Positions 44,822 through 52,989 of a DNA stretch of 64,000 bases are shown here, one piece after another. Position 1 is the stretch's first letter. Every line of letters starts with the position of its first letter. A model generated the notes under the pieces. The model was not told where the DNA came from, did no database searches, and worked only from the letters and a program-made list of their open reading frames with translations. The DNA is from Desulfovibrio fairfieldensis. Its GTDB lineage: Bacteria; Desulfobacterota; Desulfovibrionia; Desulfovibrionales; Desulfovibrionaceae. The stretch covers positions 2,012,501-2,076,500 of the forward strand of contig NZ_CP014229.1 in the NCBI RefSeq assembly GCF_001553605.1. Direction: 5' to 3'. The position numbers and the translations under genes were made by a program.

Positions 44822-45217
44822 ATGGAAAACTATGTGGCCAAGCACGATAAACTGATGCGTCATCTGCAAATGACCATTGAAAGCGCCAGCCGGGATTACG
44901 CCAAGGTGAGCATGCCCCTGACCGAGAATCACAAGAACGGCATGGGCGTGGCTCACGGCGGGGCCATCTTTTCCCTGGCCGATGTGGCTTTCGGCGCGGC
45001 GGCCAATGCCGGTCGGGAAACCGGCGTGGTCAGCCTGAGCACCACCATTGAATTTCTGCGGCCCGGCAAAACCGGCCCGCTCACGGCGGAAGCCCGCGTG
45101 GTGCGCGACGGCCAGCATGTGCAGAGCTATGACGTGCAGGTTTTTGACGGCTCGGGCGCACTGATCGCCAGAACCATGGCCGCCGGTTTTCTGACCGACG
45201 TGCCGCTGCCCCGCTAG
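44822..45217 (+). CDS. PaaI-family hotdog thioesterase
   Basis: This 131-aa protein has a single hotdog domain. The characteristic helix segment is 'NGMGVAHGGAIFSLADVAFG', with the HGG motif and an acidic residue (Asp) in the usual position, then 'STTIEFLRPGKTGPL' and 'VQVFDGSGALIARTMAAGF'. PaaI-like enzymes hydrolyse acyl- or aryl-CoA thioesters as tetramers in the cytoplasm. The substrate is unknown. GGAG lies seven bases upstream of the start. It is apparently single, ended by the hairpin at 45329-45367. Confidence 0.88.
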   Translation: MENYVAKHDKLMRHLQMTIESASRDYAKVSMPLTENHKNGMGVAHGGAIFSLADVAFGAAANAGRETGVVSLSTTIEFLRPGKTGPLTAEARVVRDGQHVQSYDVQVFDGSGALIARTMAAGFLTDVPLPR

Positions 45218-45328
45218 GGACTGTTTCTGAATTGGGGAATTTTGCCTTTCCAGCACAGCTCCTGGAGTATTTAACACTAGAAAACGCTCTAAACGCGGTT
45301 CGGACCCGCGCGGCCTGCAACACAACAA

Positions 45329-45367
45329 GAACGGCGTTCCGGGAACAGAATTCCGGAACGCCGTTCC
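45329..45367. terminator. Long hairpin between convergent genes
   Basis: GAACGGCGTTCCGGGAA/TTCCGGAACGCCGTTC are about 16 base pairs with one bulge, placed between the thioesterase gene (+) and the receiver-kinase gene (-). T-tracts are weak. Confidence 0.6.
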
Positions 45368-45371
45368 AGCC

Positions 45372-45407
45372 TGATGACAAACCCCGCGTACGCGGGGTTT
45401 GCGCCGC
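45372..45407. repeat. Dispersed repeat family C, copy 2
   Basis: This matches 381-417 (TGATGACAAACYCCGC...). Its core AAACCCCGCG-TAC-GCGGGGTTT is a perfect hairpin. It lies nine bases beyond the stop of the minus-strand receiver-kinase gene. Confidence 0.6.
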
Positions 45408-45416
45408 GCGCAGGGC

Positions 45417-46598
45417 TCAAGCCACGGCGACAGGAATCTCGGTTTCCAGACCCAGCGGCAAGCGAAGGCTGAAGACCGCGCCGCCGTCTTTGCCGTTGGC
45501 GGCAATCAGCTCGCAGCCGTGCCCGTGCGCCAGGGATCGCGCCACGGTGAGGCCCAGACCGGCATATTGTCCGAAACGGCTCTCGCGGGTGCTGAAAAAG
45601 GGCTCGAAAATGTGCGGCAACACGTCCGCAGCAATGCCGGGCCCGCTGTCGGCCACCCGCAATTCATACCAGCCCCGTTCTTCCCCGGTCCGCGCCGCGC
45701 TCCCGCCCTGTTCCGCGCTTTTGCCCTGATCCTCACGGAGCAAGCGGGCCGAAATACGCAACAGGCCGCCCTCGGGCATGGCGTCCAGAGCGTTCTCCAC
45801 CAGATGCAGGCAGATCTGCTGCAGTTCCAGCGCCGAGCCCAAAGGGCGTTCCGTGCGCGTTTGGGGCGGAAAATCCAGTTCACAGCGCACACCCGCACCG
45901 TCCAGGCGCGAACGGGTCAGCTCCAGCACCCTGTCGAGCACGGCGGGCACATCCAGCGGCTGAATGCGCGCGTCCATGCCGTGCCCCACCATGAGCAGCT
46001 TGCGGGTGATCTCGCGCACCCGCAGGCTCTGCACGCGGATGGTCTCCACGGCCGTGCGCATGTCCTCCAGATCCGGCAGGGCGGCGGCCTCCGGTTCGCC
46101 CAGGCTGTCCTTGATCAGCCCGGCGGCCTGAACCATGATATTCAGCGGATTGTTGACCTCGTGGGCCACGCCTTCGGCCACCCGCCCGAGGCTGCGCAGG
46201 CGGGCCGCCTCGGCCAAGCGGGCCGCCTGACGGCGGGCCGTGGCACGCTCCCGCGCCTTGGCGCATTCCGCCAGAATGCCGTCCACGGACACCGGCTTGG
46301 ACAGCCAGTTCCGCGCGCCGCGCCGCATGGCCTGCACGGCCTTGCCCATATCCGCCGCGCCGGAAAGCATGACCACGTCCAAGTCGGGATGGCGCTCACG
46401 CAGGATCTTGAGCAAAGCCACGCCGTCCATGCCCGGCAGGCCCACATCCAGAAAGACAAGATCCCACTCGCCCTCCGCCACCATAACCAAGGCGGCCTCC
46501 GCATCAAGAGCCACTCCGGCCTCTATGCCGCGCAGATCCAGGCGTTCGGCCAAGGGCCGGACAAAAGCCGCTTCATCATCCACCAGCAGTACGCGCAT
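45417..46598 (-). CDS. Receiver-histidine kinase hybrid (cytoplasmic)
   Basis: This 393-aa protein has an N-terminal receiver domain (residues 1-115, 'RVLLVDDEAAFVRPLAERL', phospho-Asp in 'LVFLDVGLPGMDG', Lys in 'WLSKPVS'). It is fused to a full kinase: the H-box is 'GVAHEVNNPLNIMVQAAGL', the N-box 'LHLVENALDAMPEGG', and the G-boxes 'VADSGPGI' and 'YAGLGLTVA'. There is no sensor or membrane part. The start at 46598 has GAGG upstream; longer frames read into repeat DNA. It is last in the signalling cluster. It probably takes phosphate at its receiver from a partner and passes the signal through its kinase core. Confidence 0.88.
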   Translation of the reverse strand: MRVLLVDDEAAFVRPLAERLDLRGIEAGVALDAEAALVMVAEGEWDLVFLDVGLPGMDGVALLKILRERHPDLDVVMLSGAADMGKAVQAMRRGARNWLSKPVSVDGILAECAKARERATARRQAARLAEAARLRSLGRVAEGVAHEVNNPLNIMVQAAGLIKDSLGEPEAAALPDLEDMRTAVETIRVQSLRVREITRKLLMVGHGMDARIQPLDVPAVLDRVLELTRSRLDGAGVRCELDFPPQTRTERPLGSALELQQICLHLVENALDAMPEGGLLRISARLLREDQGKSAEQGGSAARTGEERGWYELRVADSGPGIAADVLPHIFEPFFSTRESRFGQYAGLGLTVARSLAHGHGCELIAANGKDGGAVFSLRLPLGLETEIPVAVA

Positions 46599-46656
46599 GG
46601 GCCATACCTCAGAGCAGAATACGCCTGAACCCGTAGCAGGGCGGATTCGCCCGTTC

Positions 46657-46890
46657 TTAGAGCATGTTGCGCCTGAAGTTATCGCTTGACGGCAAAACAA
46701 GCCCACATTGCGATACCAACGCTGCCGTCACTTTTCGTAAGCGCGGCAAACCGCGTCACGGCCGACGTTTCGCTGTGCGGATTTCTCGGAAAATCCGCAC
46801 AGCGCGTAGAGATATTTTTAATATCAAAACGTTCTACAGCATGTTGCGTTTGAAATGTTGCACAGTTCAAACGAGAACCGCTCTAAAAGG
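46657..46890. repeat. Dispersed repeat family B, long copy, in the gap before the receiver-kinase gene
   Basis: The modules TTAGAGCATGTTGCG, TTATCGCTTGACGGC, TGTGCGGATTT and AATATCAAAACGTTCTA are shared with 41226-41330. Inside, TGTGCGGATTT/AAATCCGCACA (46775-46801) is a perfect 11-base hairpin. A second GCATGTTGCGTTTGAAATG follows at 46840-46858. This fills almost the whole 307-base gap. Confidence 0.6.
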
Positions 46891-46905
46891 GCGAGGCGCT
46901 CCGGA

Positions 46906-47376
46906 CTACTTGTGCTCGGCCAAAAGATCCTTTTCATTGAGCACGTCGCGGGCCGCCTCAAAATCGCCGCCCTCGGCCATGGAAACCGCCACCATGGCGT
47001 TTTCCAGTTTGTCGCGGTAGGCCATGCGGATGCTGCTAAGCAACTCCTCGATATCCATGGGTTTTCTGAGAAAATTGTACGCGCCCATGCGGTAGGCGGT
47101 CTGCTCTTCGGCGTCGCCGCCGTGGCCGGTGAGGATGATCACCTGCACCTGGGGATTGCTCTTTTTGACGTTGCGCAACACCTCAAAGCCGTCCATGCCG
47201 GGCATGCGCAGGTCAAGCACGATGACGTCCGTGGGCAGTTCCACAGCCTTGAGCGCCTCCGGGCCGTCATAAGCCACGCGGGCCTCGAAGCCGCGCATGG
47301 CCAGGCGCTCGGCCAGGGTGTCCACAAACTGCTTCTCATCGTCCACCAGCAAAATTTTGATGTCTTCCTTGGTCAT
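46906..47376 (-). CDS. Single-domain response regulator with short C-terminal extension
   Basis: This 156-aa protein has a complete receiver (residues 5-120) with acidic pair DDE, phospho-Asp in 'VIVLDLRMPGMDG', Thr in 'IILTGHGG' and Lys in 'FLRKPMD'. A helical tail of about 35 residues follows, with no DNA-binding domain, so output must be by protein contact or phosphotransfer. 'LLVDDEKQFVDTLAERLAMRG' is closely similar to the receivers at 45417 and 48064. AAGGAG precedes the ATG. It lies 34 bases after the pseudokinase gene. Confidence 0.9.
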   Translation of the reverse strand: MTKEDIKILLVDDEKQFVDTLAERLAMRGFEARVAYDGPEALKAVELPTDVIVLDLRMPGMDGFEVLRNVKKSNPQVQVIILTGHGGDAEEQTAYRMGAYNFLRKPMDIEELLSSIRMAYRDKLENAMVAVSMAEGGDFEAARDVLNEKDLLAEHK

Positions 47377-47410
47377 GAACCACTCCTTGGTCCGGCCTGG
47401 CCGGTATCCG

Positions 47411-48067
47411 TTAAGTACTTTCGGAATCGCGCGCCGCGAGGGAAAGGAAAAAGCGTCCCCCGGCGTCGCGCCAAGGCATCAGCACGGCCTGCCAGCCGGG
47501 CCTGAGGCCATTGAGCAGAGGGCTGCCGGTCAGGGCCGACAAGGCCAGATCGGCGTTGGCCCCTTCCACGACTTCAATGATGACGCCCTCGGCCTTCTGC
47601 TGCCTGCCGGCGGTAAATCTGAGCGTCACCTGCCCGCCCACCGAGGCGCAGAGGTCAAAAATCTCCAGCAGAGAGCGCAAGACCTCCAGCGGCGGCACCG
47701 GAGCCCAGACCGGCTCCTCGTTATCGCCGCTGACCAGACGCATCTGGGCGGCTCTGGCCTGACGCGCGGCCATGCGGCAGAAAATCCGGCAGACCCGGGC
47801 CAAGTCGCAGGGACCCGCGTTTTCATTTTCCGCGCCCCCGGCCTGGGCCATGAATTCCATGCCCTCGGCCAGAGCCGCGCCCTGCAGAATCTGGCTCTGC
47901 ACTTCAGTCAGGGCCGCCAGGAGGCGCTCACCCCTGGGCAGGGCCGCTCCGGCCAGGGCGGCCATATCCTGCGCCAGCCCCGCGGACTCGCGGATCACGG
48001 CCAGGACGTTGCGCATATCATGGACGCCCGAGGCCAGCAGACAGGCCATGCACTGGCTGTCGTTCAT
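47411..48067 (-). CDS. Pseudokinase-like histidine phosphotransferase candidate
   Basis: This 218-aa protein begins with a kinase-like dimerisation helix containing a candidate phospho-His, 'SGVHDMRNVLAVIRESAG' (residues 14-31). A region in the place of an ATPase domain follows ('PLEVLRSLLEIFDLCASVGG', about 125-145). That region lacks the N-box Asn and the Gly-rich G1/G2 boxes, so ATP binding is unlikely. The layout recalls ChpT-type phosphotransferases. Its start overlaps the preceding receiver gene by four bases, with GGGAGG upstream. Because receivers flank it on both sides, a relay role is likely, though unproved. Confidence 0.7.
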   Translation of the reverse strand: MNDSQCMACLLASGVHDMRNVLAVIRESAGLAQDMAALAGAALPRGERLLAALTEVQSQILQGAALAEGMEFMAQAGGAENENAGPCDLARVCRIFCRMAARQARAAQMRLVSGDNEEPVWAPVPPLEVLRSLLEIFDLCASVGGQVTLRFTAGRQQKAEGVIIEVVEGANADLALSALTGSPLLNGLRPGWQAVLMPWRDAGGRFFLSLAARDSEST

Positions 48068-48468
48068 GACCGGCCTCCCTGCGACGACGGTATGCCGCCG
48101 GAACGCGCGCTCTGGGCCGCGGCCTCCAGCGTTTCCTGAAAAACGGCGAAGCTCAGGGGCTTGGTCAGGCAGGCAAAGGCCTGGGCCGCCGGGGCCACGC
48201 CCGTGTCGTCCACGGCATCGTGCCCGGTGAGCAGAATGACCGGCAGCTCCGGATGCGCGGCCTTGATCCGGCGCAGGGTTTCGTCGCCGGGCAGGCCGGG
48301 CATGAGCAGGTCCAGTACGGCCACGTCCGGCACTTCATCCTCCACCGCCGCCAGAGCCGACGGTCCGTCGTAGACCACGCGCGTCGCATGGCCCCGCAGC
48401 GTGAGGCGTTCGGCCAGGGTTTCCACAAATTCCTTTTCGTCGTCAGCCAAAAGAATACGCAACGCCAT
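48064..48468 (-). CDS. Single-domain response regulator
   Basis: This 134-aa protein is almost only a receiver. The acidic pair DDE is in 'RILLADDEKEFVETLAERL', phospho-Asp is in 'VAVLDLLMPGLPGDE', Thr is in 'ILLTGHDAV' and Lys in 'CLTKPLS'. There is no effector domain. It starts one base beyond the stop of the Cache kinase gene with GGAGG upstream, and overlaps the pseudokinase gene. Its close likeness to the receivers at 45417 and 46906 suggests internal duplication in the cluster. Confidence 0.9.
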   Translation of the reverse strand: MALRILLADDEKEFVETLAERLTLRGHATRVVYDGPSALAAVEDEVPDVAVLDLLMPGLPGDETLRRIKAAHPELPVILLTGHDAVDDTGVAPAAQAFACLTKPLSFAVFQETLEAAAQSARSGGIPSSQGGRS

Positions 48469-48469
48469 T

Positions 48470-50212
48470 TCAGACCTCCACAGCGCCTTCAGGCGGCGTC
48501 AGCGGCAGGGTTATGCGCACCAGGCTGCCCCGCCCCTCTTCGCTTTCCACAACAATGTCTCCGCCCAGACGGCGCACGATGCCGTACGTGATGAACATGC
48601 CGAGGCCCGTGCCCTTGTCCTTCTTGGTGGAATAGAAGGGCTCGAAAATATGCTTGAGCACGTCCGGCGGCATGCCCTTGCCGTTATCCTTGACGCTCAC
48701 GGCCACGCTGGCCTCATCCGGACAGGAACAACTCACTTCAATGCGGCCGCCCTGCTCCACGTCGCTGACGGCATCCAGGGCGTTGCCCAGGATGTTCAGG
48801 AAAATCTGCTGTAACTGGCCACGGTCCGATACGATTTCCGGCAGGTCGCCGGGCAGGTCCAGGCAGAGCTGCACGCCCCGGTTCTTGGCCTCACGTTCCA
48901 AAAATTCAGAACTTTCGGTGATGACTTCCGCCAAGCGCAGGGACTGGCGGTTGGCCTCCATGCGGCGCGAGAAACCCAGCAAACGGTGGGTGATGCCGCG
49001 CGCCCGCTCCACCGTGCCTTCAATGCTCTCCAGAAGTGCGAGGATCCGCTCCCGGTGCTTTTCATAGCTCGCGCAATCCTTGCTCATGCGCAGGAAATCC
49101 AGAGCCAGACCGGCTTTTTCGTAAATCACGGCCAGGGGATTGTTGACCTCGTGGGCAACCCCGGCGGCCAGCCTGCCGATGGAGGAAAGTTTCTGATTAT
49201 GCTCCATCTGGGCGAAAACAGCCACCCGCCGCTCGTCGCTGGCCTGGAGACGGCCCACCAGGTGCTTCATCAGCAGATGCGAAACCAACACAATGATCGC
49301 GATGCCGCCGCAGAGCACCAGCAAAAGCTCGGTGCGCAATGTGGTCCAGGGCCGGAAAGCCTCCAGACTGGGCTTCACGGCCAGCAGCATCAGATCCGTG
49401 CCCGTCAGCATGGTGGAGGCCACCAGCAGGGTATGCCCCTTGTCGTCGGTCATGCGCCGCACCAGGGTCTCGTGGCTGGCCGGGGGCAGTTGAAAGGGCA
49501 GTTTGTCCAGAGCCTTGCCGTACAGGCGGGAACTGGTCTGCAGAACGCCCGCGCTGTCGCAGAGAAAGACGTCCGTGTCCTGTTCCGGCCCCACGGCGGA
49601 CACCAGCTGCTCCAGGCGGGAGGTATCGATGGTCACGCGCAGTGTCCAGGAACTGCCGTTTTCCTCCAGGCGATGCACGGCGATGACCATGTGCGGAAAA
49701 CCACGCAGGCCAAGGAAAGCGTTGCTGATGTAACGGCCCTTGATCTCGGCCTCGCGTAGCCAGGGCTGCCCCGCGTAATCCGCGCCCTTGAGCTTGTAGG
49801 GCCCCACATAGTCCACCTGACGGCCTTCCACATCCACGAGGCCCATGTCCACAAAGCCCTTGAATTCGCTCTTGAGGGCCCAGAAAATGCGGTTCAGCGT
49901 CTTTTCGTCGGCCAGATCCTTGAAGCTGTAGGCATGGGCGATCAGGCTCACGGTTGAGGCCCGTTCGCCCAGAAAGAGCTCCAGAGAGGCCTGGGACTTG
50001 CGCGCCAGGGCGTAGAGCGGGCTTTCCATTTCCCGCTCCAGGGTCTTCATGTACTGGACGTGGCTGAACCCGGACATGATCAGCAGAGGAGCCACGGAAA
50101 CCGCCACCATCAACACGGTCATCAGCCGCCGGAGCGAGCGGTAGCGCGCCGGGGACACGGCCTCGGGCACTTCCAGCAACTGGCCGAAGTATTTTTTGAT
50201 CGCGGCAAACAT
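48470..50212 (-). CDS. Membrane sensor histidine kinase with Cache-like periplasmic domain
   Basis: This 580-aa protein has two membrane helices (about 30-50, 'LMTVLMVAVSVAPLLIMSG', and about 305-325, 'ELLLVLCGGIAIIVLVSHLL') bounding a periplasmic sensor of about 255 residues with dCACHE features ('FVDMGLVDVEGRQVDYVGPY', 'WLREAEIKGRYIS'). The kinase core is complete: H-box 'GVAHEVNNPLAVIYEKAGL', N-box 'LNILGNALDAVSDVEQ', G-boxes 'VKDNGKGMP' and 'GTGLGMFITYGI'. The ATG at 50212 was chosen for a strong GGAGGGG site; the frame is open to 50251. It is first in the kinase-relay operon. The ligand is unknown. Confidence 0.88.
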   Translation of the reverse strand: MFAAIKKYFGQLLEVPEAVSPARYRSLRRLMTVLMVAVSVAPLLIMSGFSHVQYMKTLEREMESPLYALARKSQASLELFLGERASTVSLIAHAYSFKDLADEKTLNRIFWALKSEFKGFVDMGLVDVEGRQVDYVGPYKLKGADYAGQPWLREAEIKGRYISNAFLGLRGFPHMVIAVHRLEENGSSWTLRVTIDTSRLEQLVSAVGPEQDTDVFLCDSAGVLQTSSRLYGKALDKLPFQLPPASHETLVRRMTDDKGHTLLVASTMLTGTDLMLLAVKPSLEAFRPWTTLRTELLLVLCGGIAIIVLVSHLLMKHLVGRLQASDERRVAVFAQMEHNQKLSSIGRLAAGVAHEVNNPLAVIYEKAGLALDFLRMSKDCASYEKHRERILALLESIEGTVERARGITHRLLGFSRRMEANRQSLRLAEVITESSEFLEREAKNRGVQLCLDLPGDLPEIVSDRGQLQQIFLNILGNALDAVSDVEQGGRIEVSCSCPDEASVAVSVKDNGKGMPPDVLKHIFEPFYSTKKDKGTGLGMFITYGIVRRLGGDIVVESEEGRGSLVRITLPLTPPEGAVEV

Positions 50213-50258
50213 AGGCCCCTCCAGCATTTTCCGGCTCATACGCTTCCGCATGAACCCA

Positions 50259-50389
50259 CATTAAAAAGACGGATTTTGTCCCCTGGCAAGGAAAACAAGT
50301 TTTTTACGACGGGAGTGGACTCTTTTCGTCCATGGCCAAGTAAAAAACGCCGTTTGACGCCGCCAGGGGACAAAAGACGCTTTTTAATG
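50259..50389 (+). repeat. Palindromic structured element E, copy 2
   Basis: The arms CATTAAAAAGAC...TTTTGTCCCCTGGC pair with GCCAGGGGACAAAAG...CTTTTTAATG. Inside are GTTTTTTAC/GTAAAAAAC and TGGAC/GTCCA stems around AGGAAAAC and ACTCTT, in the same order as 18104-18255. It overlaps the stop codon of the small membrane protein gene and separates it from the Cache kinase gene. Confidence 0.75.
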
Positions 50390-50815
50390 GCCGCCGGCGA
50401 CGAGAATCCCCGAAGCCGCCAGACTCAACACCAGCACTTCCAGCAGAGCGATGGTCGTCATCAGCCATTGCTTGCGCCGGATCAGGCTCCAGGCCAACTG
50501 CAAAAAGCAGATGATGGTCAGGGCCGCCAGAAACACGATGCCCAAGAAATTGCATATATCGCCCTTGCCCACCAAGGCAAGCCAGCCCCAACCCTGCGGG
50601 ATGTGCCCGGCGGCGCGGTAGTCGGCAGCGCTGCCGGTCCAGAGGCGGGGCAGTTCGGTCAGGGGCACCTGCGGTTCAAGCACGCCCAGCACATAGAGGG
50701 CGTAGGTGACGAGCATAAGCACAAACCCGATGAGCGCGCCGTAAAACAGGGTGTCGGCATAGCGCAGTTGCGCGGGCGAGGCCTTGATTTCTTTTTTCAG
50801 ATCCACGGTATTCAT
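50384..50815 (-). CDS. Small membrane protein, partner of TauE/SafE-like exporter (DUF1634-like)
   Basis: This 143-aa protein has three hydrophobic helices: 'FYGALIGFVLMLVTYALYVL', 'FLGIVFLAALTIICFLQLAW' and 'IALLEVLVLSLAASGILVA'. Proteins of this size and layout (DUF1634) often accompany TauE/SafE transporters, and this one follows such a gene by 27 bases on the same strand. An AGGAGA site precedes the ATG. It is possibly an accessory subunit. The DUF assignment is tentative because it rests on topology and context. Its TAA lies inside palindromic element E. Confidence 0.7.
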   Translation of the reverse strand: MNTVDLKKEIKASPAQLRYADTLFYGALIGFVLMLVTYALYVLGVLEPQVPLTELPRLWTGSAADYRAAGHIPQGWGWLALVGKGDICNFLGIVFLAALTIICFLQLAWSLIRRKQWLMTTIALLEVLVLSLAASGILVAGGH

Positions 50816-50842
50816 AAGTCGTCTCCTGTGCGTTCTGCCCGG

Positions 50843-51925
50843 CTACCAGCCGAGGCCCTTCATGAGCGCCTTGGCTCCGGAGAAGAAAAGCACGATGATC
50901 ACCATATAGCGGATGAACTTGGGCTTGGCCTTGGCCAGCAGGCGCACGCCCACCACCGAGCCGAGCATCAGGCCCACGATGGAAGGGATGGCCATGAGCG
51001 GAATGACGCAACCCTGGTTCAGATAGACCCAGGCCGCCGAGGTGTCGGTGATGGAAAGCAGGAACTTGGAGGTTCCCACGCTGACCTTGAGCGGCACGCC
51101 CATGAGCAGGTTGAGCACAGGCACGTTGGCCCAGCCGGCACCCAGGCCGAACATGCCGGCCATGATGCCGATGGCGATGAAGAAAAGCAGGCCCAGGAAG
51201 GTGCGGTGGGTCTTCCATTCCACCACCTCGCCGGTACTGGGCTCCAGAAAGACGCCGTTCATGCCCAGCGCCAGCCCCACGGCGTCCTGTTTGGTGACCA
51301 CCGGGCGCACAGAGTTTTTGGACACCAGCAGCAGCACGGCGATGCCCAGAATAACCGCGCCGAGGCAGGTCTGCACGACGTCTGTGGGCAGGGCCAGACC
51401 CAGCATGGCGCCCACAATGGCGCAGGCCGAGGCGATCAGCGCCACGGGCAGGGCCAGGCGCAGATTGGCGAAGTTACGCCGCAACAGACCCGGCCCGGCG
51501 GCCAGGGCTCCGGCCAGGGCCACCAGCAGGCCCGCGCCGCGCACAAAGTCCAGATGGAAAGGGAAAAAGCCGCTGACCAGCGGCACGAACAGCACGCCGC
51601 CGCCCACGCCGGCCATGACCGCGATGATCCCCAGAATGAAGCAGAAGCCCAGCAGGGCCAGGGGCCAGAACCACCAGGGATGGTTGTCCAGCGGCGCGGC
51701 GGCCACCGCCGGCGCCTGGGAGGCGGGCGGCGTGGCAGGGGTGGGGGCCGCGTGCAGCGTCGCGCCCGTATCCGCCGCGACGGCCTGTGTTCCCGGTGCG
51801 GAAACCGCGTCCACGGCCAGGGCCGCGCACGGCCCGATCAGAGTCAGACAGACGACCAGCGGCAAGAGCCACGGCCAGAAAAGAGTTTTGTCCTTATCCG
51901 GATTTCTGCGGAAAATACGCGCCAT
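50843..51925 (-). CDS. Sulfite exporter TauE/SafE-family membrane protein
   Basis: This 360-aa protein begins with a short basic leader, one hydrophobic helix (about 14-35), then an Ala/Pro/Thr-rich periplasmic linker (about 36-80) and seven to eight helices of the TauE/SafE fold. Repeat signatures are 'VMAGVGGGVLFVPLVSGFFP' in the first half and 'GMFGLGAGWANVPVLNLLMG' in the second. Such proteins export organosulfonates, sulfite or other anions. The ATG at 51925 has AAGGGGG seven bases upstream; the frame extends 33 bases further. It probably forms a two-gene unit with the small membrane protein, next to the sensor cluster. Confidence 0.85.
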   Translation of the reverse strand: MARIFRRNPDKDKTLFWPWLLPLVVCLTLIGPCAALAVDAVSAPGTQAVAADTGATLHAAPTPATPPASQAPAVAAAPLDNHPWWFWPLALLGFCFILGIIAVMAGVGGGVLFVPLVSGFFPFHLDFVRGAGLLVALAGALAAGPGLLRRNFANLRLALPVALIASACAIVGAMLGLALPTDVVQTCLGAVILGIAVLLLVSKNSVRPVVTKQDAVGLALGMNGVFLEPSTGEVVEWKTHRTFLGLLFFIAIGIMAGMFGLGAGWANVPVLNLLMGVPLKVSVGTSKFLLSITDTSAAWVYLNQGCVIPLMAIPSIVGLMLGSVVGVRLLAKAKPKFIRYMVIIVLFFSGAKALMKGLGW

Positions 51926-52071
51926 TGTTTCCCCCTTGCGGCATGCGCCGAGGCACACGTGGATGTTCGGAATGGCGCGACTCTACCGTGCCCGACGTAA
52001 GCGGACCATCGGGAGAATCCTGATTTCTGCGCATCCGCCTCAGGGCTTTCCCCATCCCCAGAGCGGATTAA

Positions 52072-52200
52072 TTTTGAGAATTGACACTCTCAAAGTTGAC
52101 GCTGCCCTCAACCTATCGTTGCTGTCGTCATCCGTAGCGCTGCTGTCTTGATCCGTAGAACGGCTCAAGCAAGCCGCCCAGCGGCAACGGCTGAAGCGCG
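52072..52200. repeat. Dispersed repeat family A, composite copy
   Basis: The hairpin TTTTGAGAAT...ACTCTCAAAG (52072-52096) is followed by TTGCTGTCGTCATCCGTAGC and a second CTGCTGTC...ATCCGTAG, then GCAACGGCTGAAG. The same order is seen near 8488-8580. The rest of the 51926-52308 gap has a hairpin CAAAGTAACTTT/AAAGTTACTTTG (near 52261-52286), which could end the NarL gene transcript. Confidence 0.55.
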
Positions 52201-52308
52201 GCGGGAACGCGGTCCCACCTTGGCTTCAGGCGCGGGCGGCTGCGAAAGCAGACGCCAAGGCAAAGTAACTTTGAAAAGTTACTTTGCCCGCCCCCCGGCC
52301 GCGCGGGT

Positions 52309-52989
52309 TCAAACCCGCACCAGACCGTGCCGGATGGCGATTTTGACGAGGTCGCCCACGGAACCGGCCTGCAGTTTGGTAAGCAGGTTGTACTTGTGGG
52401 TTTCCACAGTTTTGGGACTGATGCAGAGATCCTGGGCAATGCTTTTGACGCTTTTGCCGTCGGCCAGGAGACGGAAAATCTCTTTCTCGCGCGGGGAAAG
52501 CGCACTGAGATCCCCGCTGCCGCCGTGTTCCGCGGCGTCGCGGCGGCGGCGCAGCAATTCGGCCAGACAGCCGCCGGGGTCCGGACAGGTCAGAAAGATT
52601 TCGCCCCGGCGCAGGCTCTCAATGGCTTTGAGCAGCACGCCCGGCGGTTCGGACTTGCGTACATGGCCCATGATGCCGAGGTCGATAAGTTCGGGCAGGA
52701 AGCGCTGGTCCTCATGGCCGGTGTAGATCAAAATCCGCGCCTGCGGCTGTACCTGGAGCACGGCACGGCTGGCGTCCACGCCGTTCATGCCCGGCATGCC
52801 CAGGTCCATGATCACGATCTGCGGCGCAAGGGAGGCGGCCAGAGCCACGGCCTCGCCGCCGCTCAGGGCCATGCCCGCCACACGCAGATGGGCGTGCGGA
52901 GCGAGCAGGCTGCGCACGCCTTCCATGAGCAGCTTGTGATCGTCCACCAGCAGAATGCGGCAGATCTCACGTCCGGAACTCTCGCCCAT
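52309..52989 (-). CDS. LuxR/NarL-family response regulator
   Basis: This 226-aa protein has a receiver (residues 8-125, 'RILLVDDHKLLMEGVRSLL', phospho-Asp in 'IVIMDLGMPGMNG', Thr in 'LIYTGHED', Lys in 'HVRKSEP') followed by a helix-turn-helix of the LuxR type ('LSPREKEIFRLLADGKSVKS', 'LCISPKTVETHKYNLLTKL'). It is a transcription regulator, and the only one with a DNA-binding domain in the signalling block. No kinase adjoins it directly. It may answer to one of the kinases downstream, but it is separated from them by the exporter genes and 380 bases of repeats. Confidence 0.88.
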   Translation of the reverse strand: MGESSGREICRILLVDDHKLLMEGVRSLLAPHAHLRVAGMALSGGEAVALAASLAPQIVIMDLGMPGMNGVDASRAVLQVQPQARILIYTGHEDQRFLPELIDLGIMGHVRKSEPPGVLLKAIESLRRGEIFLTCPDPGGCLAELLRRRRDAAEHGGSGDLSALSPREKEIFRLLADGKSVKSIAQDLCISPKTVETHKYNLLTKLQAGSVGDLVKIAIRHGLVRV

